Positions 45,708 to 53,854 of a DNA stretch of 60,360 nt are shown here, in pieces. Every line of letters starts with the position of its first letter. Position 1 is the first letter of the stretch. Source of the stretch: Hyphomicrobiales bacterium (lineage in GTDB: Bacteria; Pseudomonadota; Alphaproteobacteria; Rhizobiales; Beijerinckiaceae); NCBI GenBank assembly GCA_900470775.1, contig UCBZ01000057.1, forward strand, positions 1 to 60,360. The letters are read 5' to 3'. Position numbers and translations under genes: made by a program. The notes under the pieces were generated by a model, which was not told where the DNA came from, searched no databases, and saw only the letters and a list, made by a program, of their open reading frames with translations.

Positions 45708-46484
45708 ATGAGCAACTTCGACCGCAATGCTCCAGTCTGGGGTGCCGGCCGCGCCCAGCAGACCAGCGCCGTCGAGATGGATCAGGGCCTGCGCTCGTTC
45801 ATGCTCGGCGTCTACAACAACATGTCGATCGGCCTGGCCATCACCGGTCTCGCCGCGATCGGCATCTCGATGCTGGCGATCGCCGGCGTCTCGCCCAGCG
45901 GCAAGGTCACCGCGCTGACGGAACTCGGTAAGGCGCTCTATCTCAGCCCGCTGAAGTGGGTCGTGATGCTGGCACCGCTCGCCTTCATCATGTTTTTCTC
46001 CTTCAAGGCCGAGAGCATGAGCTCCTCGACCGCACGCGCCATGTTCTTCGCCTTCGCGGCGGTGATGGGTGTGTCGCTGTCGTCGATCTTCGTCGTCTTC
46101 ACCGGCGAGTCGATCACCAAGGTGTTCTTCATCACGGCCGCGACCTTCGGGGCGCTCAGCCTCTACGGCTACACCACGAAGAAGTCGCTGTCGGCGATGG
46201 GGTCGTTCCTGATCATGGGCCTGATCGGCCTCGTGATCGCCTCGGTGGTCAACATCTTCCTGGCCTCGAGCGCGCTGTCCTTCGCGATTTCGGCGATCGG
46301 CGTGCTGGTCTTCGCCGGCCTGACCGCCTGGGACACCCAGCGCCTGAAGGACATGTACCTCTATTCGGACATGGATGCGGAATCGGCCGCGAAGCTCTCG
46401 GTGAACGGCGCTCTGTCGCTCTACCTGAACTTCATCAACATGTTCCAGATGCTGCTCTCGCTGTTCGGCAGCAAGCAGGAGTGA
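45708..46484 (+). CDS. Bax inhibitor-1/YccA family membrane protein
   Basis: The 258-residue protein has seven hydrophobic spans and the family pattern. The N-terminus is FMLGVYNNMSIGLAITGLAA, and the C-terminus carries GLTAWDTQRLKDMY then ALSLYLNFINMFQMLLSLFG. Bacterial members such as YbhL and BsYetJ behave as pH-sensitive calcium leak channels or protease regulators. AGGGGAA lies 10 bases before the ATG. A stable intrinsic terminator follows, so it is transcribed alone, perhaps under the upstream leader RNA. Confidence 0.93.
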   Translation: MSNFDRNAPVWGAGRAQQTSAVEMDQGLRSFMLGVYNNMSIGLAITGLAAIGISMLAIAGVSPSGKVTALTELGKALYLSPLKWVVMLAPLAFIMFFSFKAESMSSSTARAMFFAFAAVMGVSLSSIFVVFTGESITKVFFITAATFGALSLYGYTTKKSLSAMGSFLIMGLIGLVIASVVNIFLASSALSFAISAIGVLVFAGLTAWDTQRLKDMYLYSDMDAESAAKLSVNGALSLYLNFINMFQMLLSLFGSKQE

Positions 46485-46528
46485 TCTGATCCTGCCCATC
46501 ATCCGGGCAGGGCATGCGAGGACAACGA

Positions 46529-46559
46529 GCCCCGGCCGCAAGGCCGGGGCTTTTCTTTT
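46529..46559 (+). terminator. intrinsic terminator of the Bax-inhibitor gene
   Basis: A 9-base perfect stem, GCCCCGGCC (46529-46537) with GGCCGGGGC (46542-46550), around a GCAA loop, is followed by TTTTCTTTT. It is placed 45 bases after the stop codon. Confidence 0.9.
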
Positions 46560-46586
46560 GGCGCCCCGCCGGACCATCATGGCGTC

Positions 46587-47123
46587 ATGACCTCGCTTTC
46601 GATCCGCCCGGCCACGCCCGACGACATTCCCGCCATCGCCGCGATCTATGGCGACGCCGTACTCAACGGTACCGCCTCCTGGGAGATCGAGCCGCCCGAT
46701 GAGGCCGAACTGCTGCGGCGCTATGAGGCCATCCTTGCCGGCGGCTATCCTTATCTTGCTGCCGAGCGTGACGGCCTGCTGCTCGGCTATGCCTATGCCA
46801 GCGCCTATCGCCCGCGTCCGGCTTATCGCGCGACCGTCGAGAACTCGATCTACATCGCGGCGGGCGCGCAGGGCTCAGGCATCGGCAGCGCGTTGCTCGC
46901 CGGGCTGATGCATGACTGCGCCAGCCGCGGCTTCCGCCAGATGATCGCCGTGATCGGAGACGGCACCGGCGCCTCGGTCGGCTCGCGCCGCCTGCACGAG
47001 CGCGCCGGCTTCCGCCTGATCGGCGTCGCCGAGAAGATCGGCTTCAAGCACGGCCGCTGGCTCGACCAGATGCTGATGCAGAAGGAACTGGGCGAGGGAA
47101 GCGCAGCGCCGCCAACGGCGTAA
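46587..47123 (+). CDS. GNAT N-acetyltransferase (phosphinothricin acetyltransferase-like)
   Basis: The 178-residue protein begins SIRPATPDDIPAIAAIYGDAV, then TASWEIEPPDEAELLRRYE, GYAYASAYRPRPAYRATVENSIYI, and the acetyl-CoA loop AGAQGSGIGSALLAGL. The order and wording match the Pat/Bar/YncA group, which acetylates phosphinothricin, methionine sulfoximine or similar amino acid analogues. Its natural substrate here is unknown. It follows a terminator and converges with the DUF2794 gene. Confidence 0.9.
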   Translation: MTSLSIRPATPDDIPAIAAIYGDAVLNGTASWEIEPPDEAELLRRYEAILAGGYPYLAAERDGLLLGYAYASAYRPRPAYRATVENSIYIAAGAQGSGIGSALLAGLMHDCASRGFRQMIAVIGDGTGASVGSRRLHERAGFRLIGVAEKIGFKHGRWLDQMLMQKELGEGSAAPPTA

Positions 47124-47136
47124 GCGCCGGAAGACT

Positions 47137-47505
47137 CTAGCTGACCACGCTCAGCTTCTTGTCCAGCACGCGCAGCACCCGCGACAGTTCCGGGCCGCGC
47201 TTCAGCACCAGCCCCGTCACGGCCACCACCGAATAGGCGCCCTGCCGCTTGGCCAGCGCCGGGTCCTTGACGATGCGATAAAGCGGCACCTCAGACGAGC
47301 GCCGATAGACCGAGAACTGGGCCTTGTCCTTCAGGAAATCGATGGCGTAGTCGCGCCATTCACCGGCCGCGACCATCCGGCCATAGAGGTTGAGCAGTTC
47401 CGAAAGCTCGCGACGGTCGAAGGTGACTGTGGCCGGTTTCGATGCGCCGGGGAACGGGATGACCCCGGCCGTCGGCTGCGATTGCGGCGTGTCGCTCTCG
47501 CTCAT
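47137..47505 (-). CDS. DUF2794 family protein
   Basis: The 122-residue protein carries VTFDRRELSELLNLYGRMVAAGEWRDYAIDFLKDKA (about 27-62) and ends RGPELSRVLRVLDKKLSVV, the DUF2794 pattern, a family largely limited to alphaproteobacteria with no known function. The N-terminus is low-complexity. The start at 47505 has GGGAGG about 5 bases ahead. It points away from the structured RNA candidate, so the 384 bases upstream hold its promoter and that RNA. Confidence 0.9.
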   Translation of the reverse strand: MSESDTPQSQPTAGVIPFPGASKPATVTFDRRELSELLNLYGRMVAAGEWRDYAIDFLKDKAQFSVYRRSSEVPLYRIVKDPALAKRQGAYSVVAVTGLVLKRGPELSRVLRVLDKKLSVVS

Positions 47506-47741
47506 TGCGCCTCCCGATCGGCGGTCGCCTGCGACCGCCCTGATGCTTGGCAGCCGATGATGCTCTCGCGATGCTGCGCTGGCAAGCAATGCCGACTGGC
47601 ACGCAATAAGGGCTGAAGAACCAGCCGGTGCCGGGTCTGGCTCCGTGATCACCCGCTGGCGTTTCGATCACGGCTTCGTCAGCATCGCCGCATTTTCGCC
47701 CCGATCAGGCCAAGCGTCCGCCCTGTTGCGCGGTTCGAATG
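47506..47741. other. intergenic region upstream of DUF2794 and the small-RNA candidate
   Basis: This holds the DUF2794 promoter and probably the 5' end or promoter of the RNA at 47742. CCGTGATC (47643-47650) is exactly complementary to GATCACGG (47666-47673), a possible regulator site or extra RNA stem. A GGTTCGAAT at 47732-47740 looks like a tRNA T-loop but lacks a matching stem. No convincing -35/-10 pair or protein gene was found. Confidence 0.4.
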
Positions 47742-47872
47742 CTGATGTTGCCTCGACGGCCCGGCTCTGCCGATCTCCGGTTTGTCAGCCCCCCAGCCCC
47801 CCGGGAATCTGGTGGAGCCGGGCCATCCAGTCCAGGCCAACTCAGCGGCTGGCGTTCACGCCGGCCGTTTTT
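47742..47872 (+). ncRNA. predicted structured small RNA with intrinsic terminator
   Basis: CTGA-GTTG-CCT (47742-47753) pairs with AGG-CAAC-TCAG (47834-47845). Inside it GGCCCGGCTC (47758-47767) pairs perfectly with GAGCCGGGCC (47815-47824), leaving an asymmetric internal loop and a large terminal region. A second hairpin, GGCTGGCG/CGCCGGCC around TTCA (47847-47866), runs into TTTTTCTT, a classic terminator. No plus-strand gene ends here and the next plus-strand gene starts 740 bases on. It does not match SRP RNA, RNase P or tmRNA. A 6S-like rod is possible but unproven. Confidence 0.55.
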
Positions 47873-47875
47873 CTT
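47846..47875 (+). terminator. intrinsic terminator of the small-RNA candidate
   Basis: A nine-pair stem with one G-U pair (47846-47854 with 47859-47867), loop TTCA and TTTTTCTT tail. It points in the plus direction between a DUF2794 gene and the minus-strand peroxidase gene, neither of which it could serve on that strand. Confidence 0.75.
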
Positions 47876-47889
47876 ATGAGCTATTCCGT

Positions 47890-48507
47890 TCAGCGCGCTT
47901 GCCGATGATATTCGGGGTTGGGCCGCATATCGACAGCCGAAGCCATCCGGTTCGACATGTTGAAGAAGGCAGCGACGGCCGCGACATCCCAGACGTCGCG
48001 CTCGCTGAATCCGACCGCCCGAAGTGCGGCGCGATCCACGTCTCCGATCAGGTGCGGCGTCTCCGTCAGCTTCACGGAAAAATCGAGCATGGCGCGATGC
48101 CGCGGCGACAGATCGGCCGCGCGGTAGTTCATCGCCATCAGCTCGCCCAGCACCGGATCGTCCGAGAGCTGGCGCACCGCCGCGCCATGGGCGCTCAGGC
48201 AGTAGTAGCAGCGATTCACGCTGGAGACCGCGACCGCGATCATCTCCCGCTCCAGCTTCGACAAGCCCGACGGCGCCAGCATCAGGTCGTTGTAGAAGGC
48301 CGCGAACGCCGAGAGCTTGGCGTCGTCATGGGCGTAACAGACCAGCACATTCGGCACAAAACCGAGCTTTTCCAGGCATTTGTCGAAATAGGCCTGATTC
48401 TCGGCACAAAGCGTGCCCGCCTTCAGGTCGAGCGCCATCGCGGCAGGAGGGACGTCCTGCCGTGCCGGCGTCTCTCCGGGCTTCGGTTTGTCATGTTTTA
48501 CCGTCAT
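47890..48507 (-). CDS. AhpD-like peroxidase-related enzyme
   Basis: The 205-residue protein belongs to the carboxymuconolactone decarboxylase/AhpD superfamily, whose members reduce peroxides through a Cys pair. The active motif is SSVNRCYYCLSAHGAAV (Cys-x2-Cys with a His three residues on) around 95-111. The segment NMSNRMASAVDMRPNPEYH at the C-terminus is typical of the uncharacterised peroxidase-related subgroup. It is divergent from gdhB with about 100 bases between starts. Confidence 0.9.
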   Translation of the reverse strand: MTVKHDKPKPGETPARQDVPPAAMALDLKAGTLCAENQAYFDKCLEKLGFVPNVLVCYAHDDAKLSAFAAFYNDLMLAPSGLSKLEREMIAVAVSSVNRCYYCLSAHGAAVRQLSDDPVLGELMAMNYRAADLSPRHRAMLDFSVKLTETPHLIGDVDRAALRAVGFSERDVWDVAAVAAFFNMSNRMASAVDMRPNPEYHRQAR

Positions 48508-48611
48508 GTTACGTCCTGTCGTGTCGTCCCGGGTCGTCGCCCTGCGTCGCGCCGAGATTGAAAGGCGCCACAGCCTATGTCATCGCTGCGGCAAAATAAC
48601 AGGGGTGGACC

Positions 48612-51600
48612 ATGGGCAAGCGCGTGACCAATGCGACGGCTGCGGCCGTTTCCGCAATCCAGAGCGCTGCCGCCGGCTTGTCGGGGCCGATGCCGGCCGA
48701 ATTTCCGGGCCTGCTCTATGGCCGGGCCGTCGCCGAGGATCTCGAAGCCCTGCCGGCCGACATGCTGGCGCGTGCCGCGGCGGCCGCCTACGAGCACCTC
48801 ACCGCGCCCCGGCGTCCCGAAACGATCAACCTGCGCTTCCGCGACGAGTCCTTCACTGGACAGGATCGCGAACACCAGCTCACGATCCTGGAAGTCGTCA
48901 ACGAGAACAAGCCGTTTCTACTCGATTCAACGTTGTCGGAACTCACCGAGCAGGGCTACGAGCCGCGCCTCGTCGCCCACCCGATCCTGGCCGTCGCGCG
49001 CGATGGCGAGGGGCATTTCGTCTCGCTGGCAGGGGAAGCCGCCGGCCGCGCGCCGGAAGGCACCCGCCGCGAAAGCCTGATCCAGATCCACCTTGAACGG
49101 ATCGATTCGGCCGAAGCCCGCGACCGGCTTCGCGCCGGGCTGGACAGCGTCTATGCCGATGTCGGCCTCGCGGTCGAGGATTGGGCGGCGATGCGCGGGC
49201 GCATCACCGAGGTGATCCAGGCCTATCGCGGCAACCCGCCGCCGCTGCCGGAGGACGAGGTCACTGAAGCGCTGCAGTTCCTCGAATGGATCGCCAGCGA
49301 CAACTTCACCCTGCTCGGCATCCGCGCCTATCGCTTCCCCGGCGGAGACGCCGCCGCCGACCCGATCGACGGTTCGGGCCTCGGCATCCTGCGCGACCCC
49401 TCGGTGCGCGTGCTGCGCAAGAACAAGGAAATGGTCGTCACGACGCCGGAGATTCGCGCCTTCCTCGCCAAGCCGCAGGCGCTGATCATCACCAAGGCCA
49501 ACGTCAAGAGCCGGGTGCACCGGCGCGTCCATCTCGACTATGTCGGCGTCAAGCTGTTCACGCCCGATGGCCGGCTCGACGGCGAACTGCGCATTGTCGG
49601 CCTTTTGACCTCGAACGCCTATACCGGCAGCGCGCGCGATATCCCCTATCTGCGCCTCAAGATCGACCGGGTCGTCAAGAACATCGGCTTCGACCCGGCG
49701 AGCTATTCGGGCCGTTCCCTGCTGAACGTGCTCGACGCCTATCCGCGCGACGAGCTCTTCCAGATCGACGCCGGCACGCTGGAGAGCTTCGCGCTCGCCA
49801 TTCTGCAACTCACCGAGCGGCCGCGCATCCGCGCGCTCGCCCGCGTCGACGAGTTCGACCGTTTCGTCTCGATCCTCGTCTTCATCCCCAAGGACCGCTA
49901 CGACACCCGCGTGCGCCGCCGCGTCGGCGAATTCCTCGCCGGCATCTATCAGGGCCGCATCTCGGCCGCCTATCCGGCTTATCCGGAAGGCCCGCTCGCC
50001 CGCACGCACTACATCATCGGTCGCGACGAGGGCAAAACCCCGAAGATCGATCGTCCCACGCTCGAATCCGGCATCAGCGCGATCGTGCGGACGTGGAGCG
50101 ACGGGCTCAAGGACGTGCTCGATCAACAACGAGCCGGCCCCGCCGCCCGCACCCTGGCCGAGCGCTATTCGGAAGCGTTTGGCGCAGCCTATCGCGACCG
50201 CTTCTCGCCTGCCGACACGCTCGAAGACATCGACATCCTGCAGAAGCTGACGCCTGAGCGCGCTCGCGCCGTCAATCTCTACCGCCGCGAGGGTGACCCC
50301 GTCACGCGCGCCAATCTCAAGGTGTTTTCCCGCGGCGCGGCGATCTCGCTCTCGGCCCGCGTGCCGGTGCTGGAGAATATGGGCTTCCGCGTCGTCAACG
50401 AGCGCACCTACAACATCACGCCCCAGCCGGCCTCCGGCGAGGCCACCGACAGCACGCGCGTCTGGCTGCACGACATGACGCTGGAGCGCGCCGACGACGG
50501 CGAGATCGACGTCATCAGCCTCGACCCGACCATCGAAGCCGCGCTGATGGCGCAGTTCCGGGGGCTGGCCGAATCCGACCGCTTCGACCAACTCGTGCTG
50601 GCGGCGGGCCTCGCCTGGCGCGAGGCGGCGCTGCTGCGCGCGCTCGGGCGCTATCTGCGCCAGGTCGGCGCGCCCTATGCGCAGGGCTACATCGCCGACG
50701 CGCTGACGCGCCATGCCGGCATCGCCTCGGGCCTGGTCGCCCTGTTCATCGCCAAGTTCGACCCGCGCCTGAGCGATGCCGAGCGCACCGCCAGGACGGA
50801 GAGCGAACGAGCGGCGATCGAGACCGCGCTGGACGCCGTCACCAGCCTCGACGAGGACCGCATCCTGCGCCGCCTCGTCAACCTGATCGACGCGGCGCTA
50901 CGCACCAACTTCTTCCAGATCGGCACTGATGGGCAGCCGCGCGGCACCATCTCGATCAAATACGACTGCGCCAGGGTCGATTCCCTGCCGCTACCGCGTC
51001 CGCTCTACGAGATCTTCGTCTATTCGCCGCGCGTCGAGGGCATTCATCTGCGCTTCGGCAAGGTCGCACGCGGTGGCCTGCGCTGGTCCGACCGGCCGCA
51101 GGATTTCCGCACCGAGGTGCTCGGCCTGGTCAAGGCACAGCAGGTCAAGAACGCCGTCATCGTGCCGGTGGGCGCCAAGGGCGGCTTCGTGCCCAAGCAA
51201 TTGCCGCCCGCCTCCGACCGTCAGGCCTGGCTGGCCGAGGGCACCGAGAGCTACCGCATCTTCGTGCGAACCCTGCTCGAACTCACCGACAATCTCGACG
51301 GCGAAACCGTGATCCCGCCCGCCGACACGGTCCGACTTGACGGCGACGACCCCTATCTCGTCGTCGCCGCGGACAAGGGCACCGCGACCTTCTCCGACAC
51401 CGCCAATGCGCTCTCGCTGGAAAAGCACCACTGGCTCGGCGACGCCTTCGCCTCGGGTGGATCGCAGGGCTACGACCACAAGAAGATGGGCATCACGGCC
51501 CGCGGCGCCTGGGAGGCGGTGAAGCGCCACTTCCGCGAGATCGACATCGACATCCAGACCACCCCCTTCACGGTTGCCGGCGTCGGCGACATGTCGGGCG

Positions 51601-53459
51601 ACGTCTTCGGCAACGGCATGCTGCTCTCCCCCGAGATCAGGCTGGTCGCCGCCTTCGACCACCGCGACATTTTCCTCGACCCCACGCCCGACACGGCCAA
51701 GTCCCTGGCCGAGCGCCAGCGCCTGTTCGATCTGCCGCGCTCCTCCTGGCAGGACTACGACAAGTCGCTGATCTCGGAGGGTGGCGGCATCTTCTCGCGC
51801 CAGGCCAAGAGCATCCCGCTTTCGCCCGCGCTGCAGGAGCTGCTCGATCTGCCCAAGCCGGAGGTCTCACCGCCCGAGCTGATGACCGCGATCCTGAAGG
51901 CTCGCGTCGACCTGCTCTGGTTTGGCGGCATCGGCACCTATATCCGTGCCACCGACGAGAGCGACGCGCAGGTCGGCGACCGCGCCAATGACGCGATCCG
52001 CATCACCGGCACCGATATCCGGGCCCGCGTCGTCGGCGAGGGCGCCAATCTCGGCGCGACCCAGCGCGGCCGCATCGAGGCCGCCCGCAAGGGCGTCAAG
52101 CTCAACACCGACGCGATCGACAACTCCGCCGGCGTCAACACCTCCGACGTCGAGGTCAACATCAAGATCGCGCTCGCCGGCCCTGTGAAGGATGGCCGCC
52201 TCGCCGAGGACGACCGCAACGCCCTGCTCGCCGAGATGACCGACGAGGTCGGGCTCCTCGTTCTACGCAACAACTATCTGCAGACGCTGGCGCTCTCGCT
52301 GACGGAAGCGAAGGGCCAGGCCGCGACGCCGGGCCTGCGCTACCTGATGCAGACTCTGGAGGCGCAGGGCCGTCTCGACCGGACCGTCGAATACCTGCCA
52401 AGCGACGCGGTTCTGGCCGAGCGCGAGAAGCGTGGCGAGAGCCTAACGCGACCCGAACTCGCTGTGCTGCTCGCCTATGCCAAGCTCGCCTTGCACGACG
52501 CCTTGCTGGAATCCGAAGTCCCGGATGATCTCTATCTGAACAGCGAACTGGTCCGCTATTTCCCGCAGGCCCTGCGCGAGCGCTATGCGCCGGAAATCGC
52601 CAGCCACAAGCTGCGCCGCGAGATCGTCGCGACCCAGTTGGCGAACGCGATCGTCAACCGTGGTGGCCCAGCGCTCGTGCCGGTGCTCTCCGCGCTGACC
52701 CATGCCCAGGCGCCTGCCATCGCCGCTGCCTATGCGATCGCGCGCGACTCCTTCGATCTGATCGCGCTCAACGGCGCCATCGACGCCATCGACGCCAAGC
52801 TCCCGGGCAAGGTCCAGCTCGCGCTCTATGCCGCCGTGCAGGAACTCGTCACGAACCGGATGGGCTGGTTCCTGCGCAAGGGCGTAGCGAAGCCGGGCGC
52901 GATCGAGCCGACTGTCGCGCATTACGCGGCAGGCGTGGCGGCGCTGGCCGCCGATCTCGATGGTCTGCTGCCGGAGGCGGCAGCGCAGGCGCGCCAGGCC
53001 CGCATCGCCGTCCTCACCACTGACGGCGTGCCGGAGACGCTGGCAGCGCGCATCGCCGGCCTGCCGTCTCTGGCGCAGGCGACCGACATCGTCGACATCG
53101 CCGACCAGGCCAAGCGCGACATTGCCGACGTCGCCCGAATTCATTTCGGAGTCGATTCGATCTTCGGTCTGTCGGCCTTCGCCGCCTCGGCCCTGGCGGT
53201 GCCGGCGACGGACGATTACGAGCGCCTGGCCCGCGAACGGGCCATCGAGACGCTGTCCGACGCGCAGGCGAGCCTGACGCGCGAGATTGCCTCACGCGAT
53301 GGCGGCAAGGGCACGCTCGAGGCCTGGCAGGAAGAACGCCGTGAGGATGCCGAGCGGACCCGCAGCACGATCCAGGCGATTGCCGCCTCGGGCTTGTCGC
53401 TGCCGAAGCTGATGGTGGCGGCCGGCATGCTCGCCGACCTGCCGCGCAAGACGCCCTGA
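48612..53459 (+). CDS. gdhB: NAD-specific glutamate dehydrogenase, large (180-kDa) type
   Basis: This enzyme deaminates glutamate to 2-oxoglutarate with NAD+, feeding the TCA cycle. At 1615 residues it is the large L_180 class found in proteobacteria and actinobacteria, with long N-terminal ACT-like regulatory domains, the catalytic core and a C-terminal helical domain. The core carries RFGKVARGGLRWSDRPQDFR, VPVGAKGGFV (catalytic Lys), VVAADKGTATFSDTAN and the NAD domain with GVGDMSGDVFGNGML. No small gdhA is nearby. AGGGGTGG precedes the ATG. A Trm112-like gene follows 28 bases later. Confidence 0.96.
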   Translation: MGKRVTNATAAAVSAIQSAAAGLSGPMPAEFPGLLYGRAVAEDLEALPADMLARAAAAAYEHLTAPRRPETINLRFRDESFTGQDREHQLTILEVVNENKPFLLDSTLSELTEQGYEPRLVAHPILAVARDGEGHFVSLAGEAAGRAPEGTRRESLIQIHLERIDSAEARDRLRAGLDSVYADVGLAVEDWAAMRGRITEVIQAYRGNPPPLPEDEVTEALQFLEWIASDNFTLLGIRAYRFPGGDAAADPIDGSGLGILRDPSVRVLRKNKEMVVTTPEIRAFLAKPQALIITKANVKSRVHRRVHLDYVGVKLFTPDGRLDGELRIVGLLTSNAYTGSARDIPYLRLKIDRVVKNIGFDPASYSGRSLLNVLDAYPRDELFQIDAGTLESFALAILQLTERPRIRALARVDEFDRFVSILVFIPKDRYDTRVRRRVGEFLAGIYQGRISAAYPAYPEGPLARTHYIIGRDEGKTPKIDRPTLESGISAIVRTWSDGLKDVLDQQRAGPAARTLAERYSEAFGAAYRDRFSPADTLEDIDILQKLTPERARAVNLYRREGDPVTRANLKVFSRGAAISLSARVPVLENMGFRVVNERTYNITPQPASGEATDSTRVWLHDMTLERADDGEIDVISLDPTIEAALMAQFRGLAESDRFDQLVLAAGLAWREAALLRALGRYLRQVGAPYAQGYIADALTRHAGIASGLVALFIAKFDPRLSDAERTARTESERAAIETALDAVTSLDEDRILRRLVNLIDAALRTNFFQIGTDGQPRGTISIKYDCARVDSLPLPRPLYEIFVYSPRVEGIHLRFGKVARGGLRWSDRPQDFRTEVLGLVKAQQVKNAVIVPVGAKGGFVPKQLPPASDRQAWLAEGTESYRIFVRTLLELTDNLDGETVIPPADTVRLDGDDPYLVVAADKGTATFSDTANALSLEKHHWLGDAFASGGSQGYDHKKMGITARGAWEAVKRHFREIDIDIQTTPFTVAGVGDMSGDVFGNGMLLSPEIRLVAAFDHRDIFLDPTPDTAKSLAERQRLFDLPRSSWQDYDKSLISEGGGIFSRQAKSIPLSPALQELLDLPKPEVSPPELMTAILKARVDLLWFGGIGTYIRATDESDAQVGDRANDAIRITGTDIRARVVGEGANLGATQRGRIEAARKGVKLNTDAIDNSAGVNTSDVEVNIKIALAGPVKDGRLAEDDRNALLAEMTDEVGLLVLRNNYLQTLALSLTEAKGQAATPGLRYLMQTLEAQGRLDRTVEYLPSDAVLAEREKRGESLTRPELAVLLAYAKLALHDALLESEVPDDLYLNSELVRYFPQALRERYAPEIASHKLRREIVATQLANAIVNRGGPALVPVLSALTHAQAPAIAAAYAIARDSFDLIALNGAIDAIDAKLPGKVQLALYAAVQELVTNRMGWFLRKGVAKPGAIEPTVAHYAAGVAALAADLDGLLPEAAAQARQARIAVLTTDGVPETLAARIAGLPSLAQATDIVDIADQAKRDIADVARIHFGVDSIFGLSAFAASALAVPATDDYERLARERAIETLSDAQASLTREIASRDGGKGTLEAWQEERREDAERTRSTIQAIAASGLSLPKLMVAAGMLADLPRKTP

Positions 53460-53487
53460 GCGGGCGCGCCCAACGGAAGACACGCAC

Positions 53488-53688
53488 ATGACCGATCTGA
53501 CGAACGAACCCGCCACCCGCATCGACCCCAAGCTGCTCGAGATCCTGGTCTGCCCGCTGACCAAGACGACGCTGGAATATGATGCCGCCCGCCAGGAGCT
53601 GATCAGCCGGGCGGCCAAGCTCGCCTACCCGATCCGCGACGGCATCCCGATCATGCTCCCGGAAGAGGCCCGTGCGCTGGAGGAGTGA
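53488..53688 (+). CDS. Trm112 family protein
   Basis: The 66-residue protein has the Trm112/YcaR core IDPKLLEILVCPLTKTTLEYD and KLAYPIRDGIPIMLPEEARAL. Eukaryotic and archaeal Trm112 activates methyltransferases; the bacterial role is unsettled. Of the zinc cysteines found in many members only one is present here (C22 in VCP), so metal binding is unlikely, as in other proteobacterial members. It follows gdhB closely and may share its transcript. A repeat-rich stretch comes after. Confidence 0.9.
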   Translation: MTDLTNEPATRIDPKLLEILVCPLTKTTLEYDAARQELISRAAKLAYPIRDGIPIMLPEEARALEE

Positions 53689-53708
53689 AGAGCGCTCGAT
53701 CTCGCCTG

Positions 53709-53724
53709 TGTTTCACGGGAAACA
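53709..53724. other. near-consensus ParB (parS-like) site
   Basis: TGTTTCACGGGAAACA differs from the widespread bacterial parS palindrome (TGTTTCACGTGAAACA) at one base. It lies in an intergenic gap after the Trm112-like gene. ParB sites cluster near the replication origin. Binding is inferred from sequence only. Confidence 0.5.
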
Positions 53725-53728
53725 CGCC

Positions 53729-53823
53729 GTCATCCCGGACAAGCGGCGAAGCCGCGCCGCTCCGGGACCCATCGTAAGGTTCGACGGCGCTCTATGATGG
53801 ATCCCGGGACAAGCCCGGGATGA
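53729..53823. repeat. paired-hairpin intergenic repeat, copy 4 (variant)
   Basis: GTCAT opens and ATGAC closes the element. Hairpin one pairs TCCCGGA with TCCGGGA and has an extra inner stem (GCGGC/GCCGC). Hairpin two pairs ATCCCGGG with CCCGGGAT around ACAAG-type loop bases (about 53800-53820). The bridge differs from copies 2 and 3. It separates the convergent Trm112-like and ubi genes. Confidence 0.6.
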
Positions 53824-53854
53824 CGGGCGCGTTTCCAACGCAGATCGACCTGCG

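Noticed and set aside
47731..47741. A tRNA T-loop-like GGTTCGAAT
   Set aside because: The flanking bases cannot form the five-pair stem and no acceptor or anticodon arm is present.
47645..47908. An 87-codon plus-strand frame over the small-RNA candidate
   Set aside because: No ribosome site and no protein-like composition; it crosses the intrinsic terminator and ends inside the peroxidase gene on the other strand.
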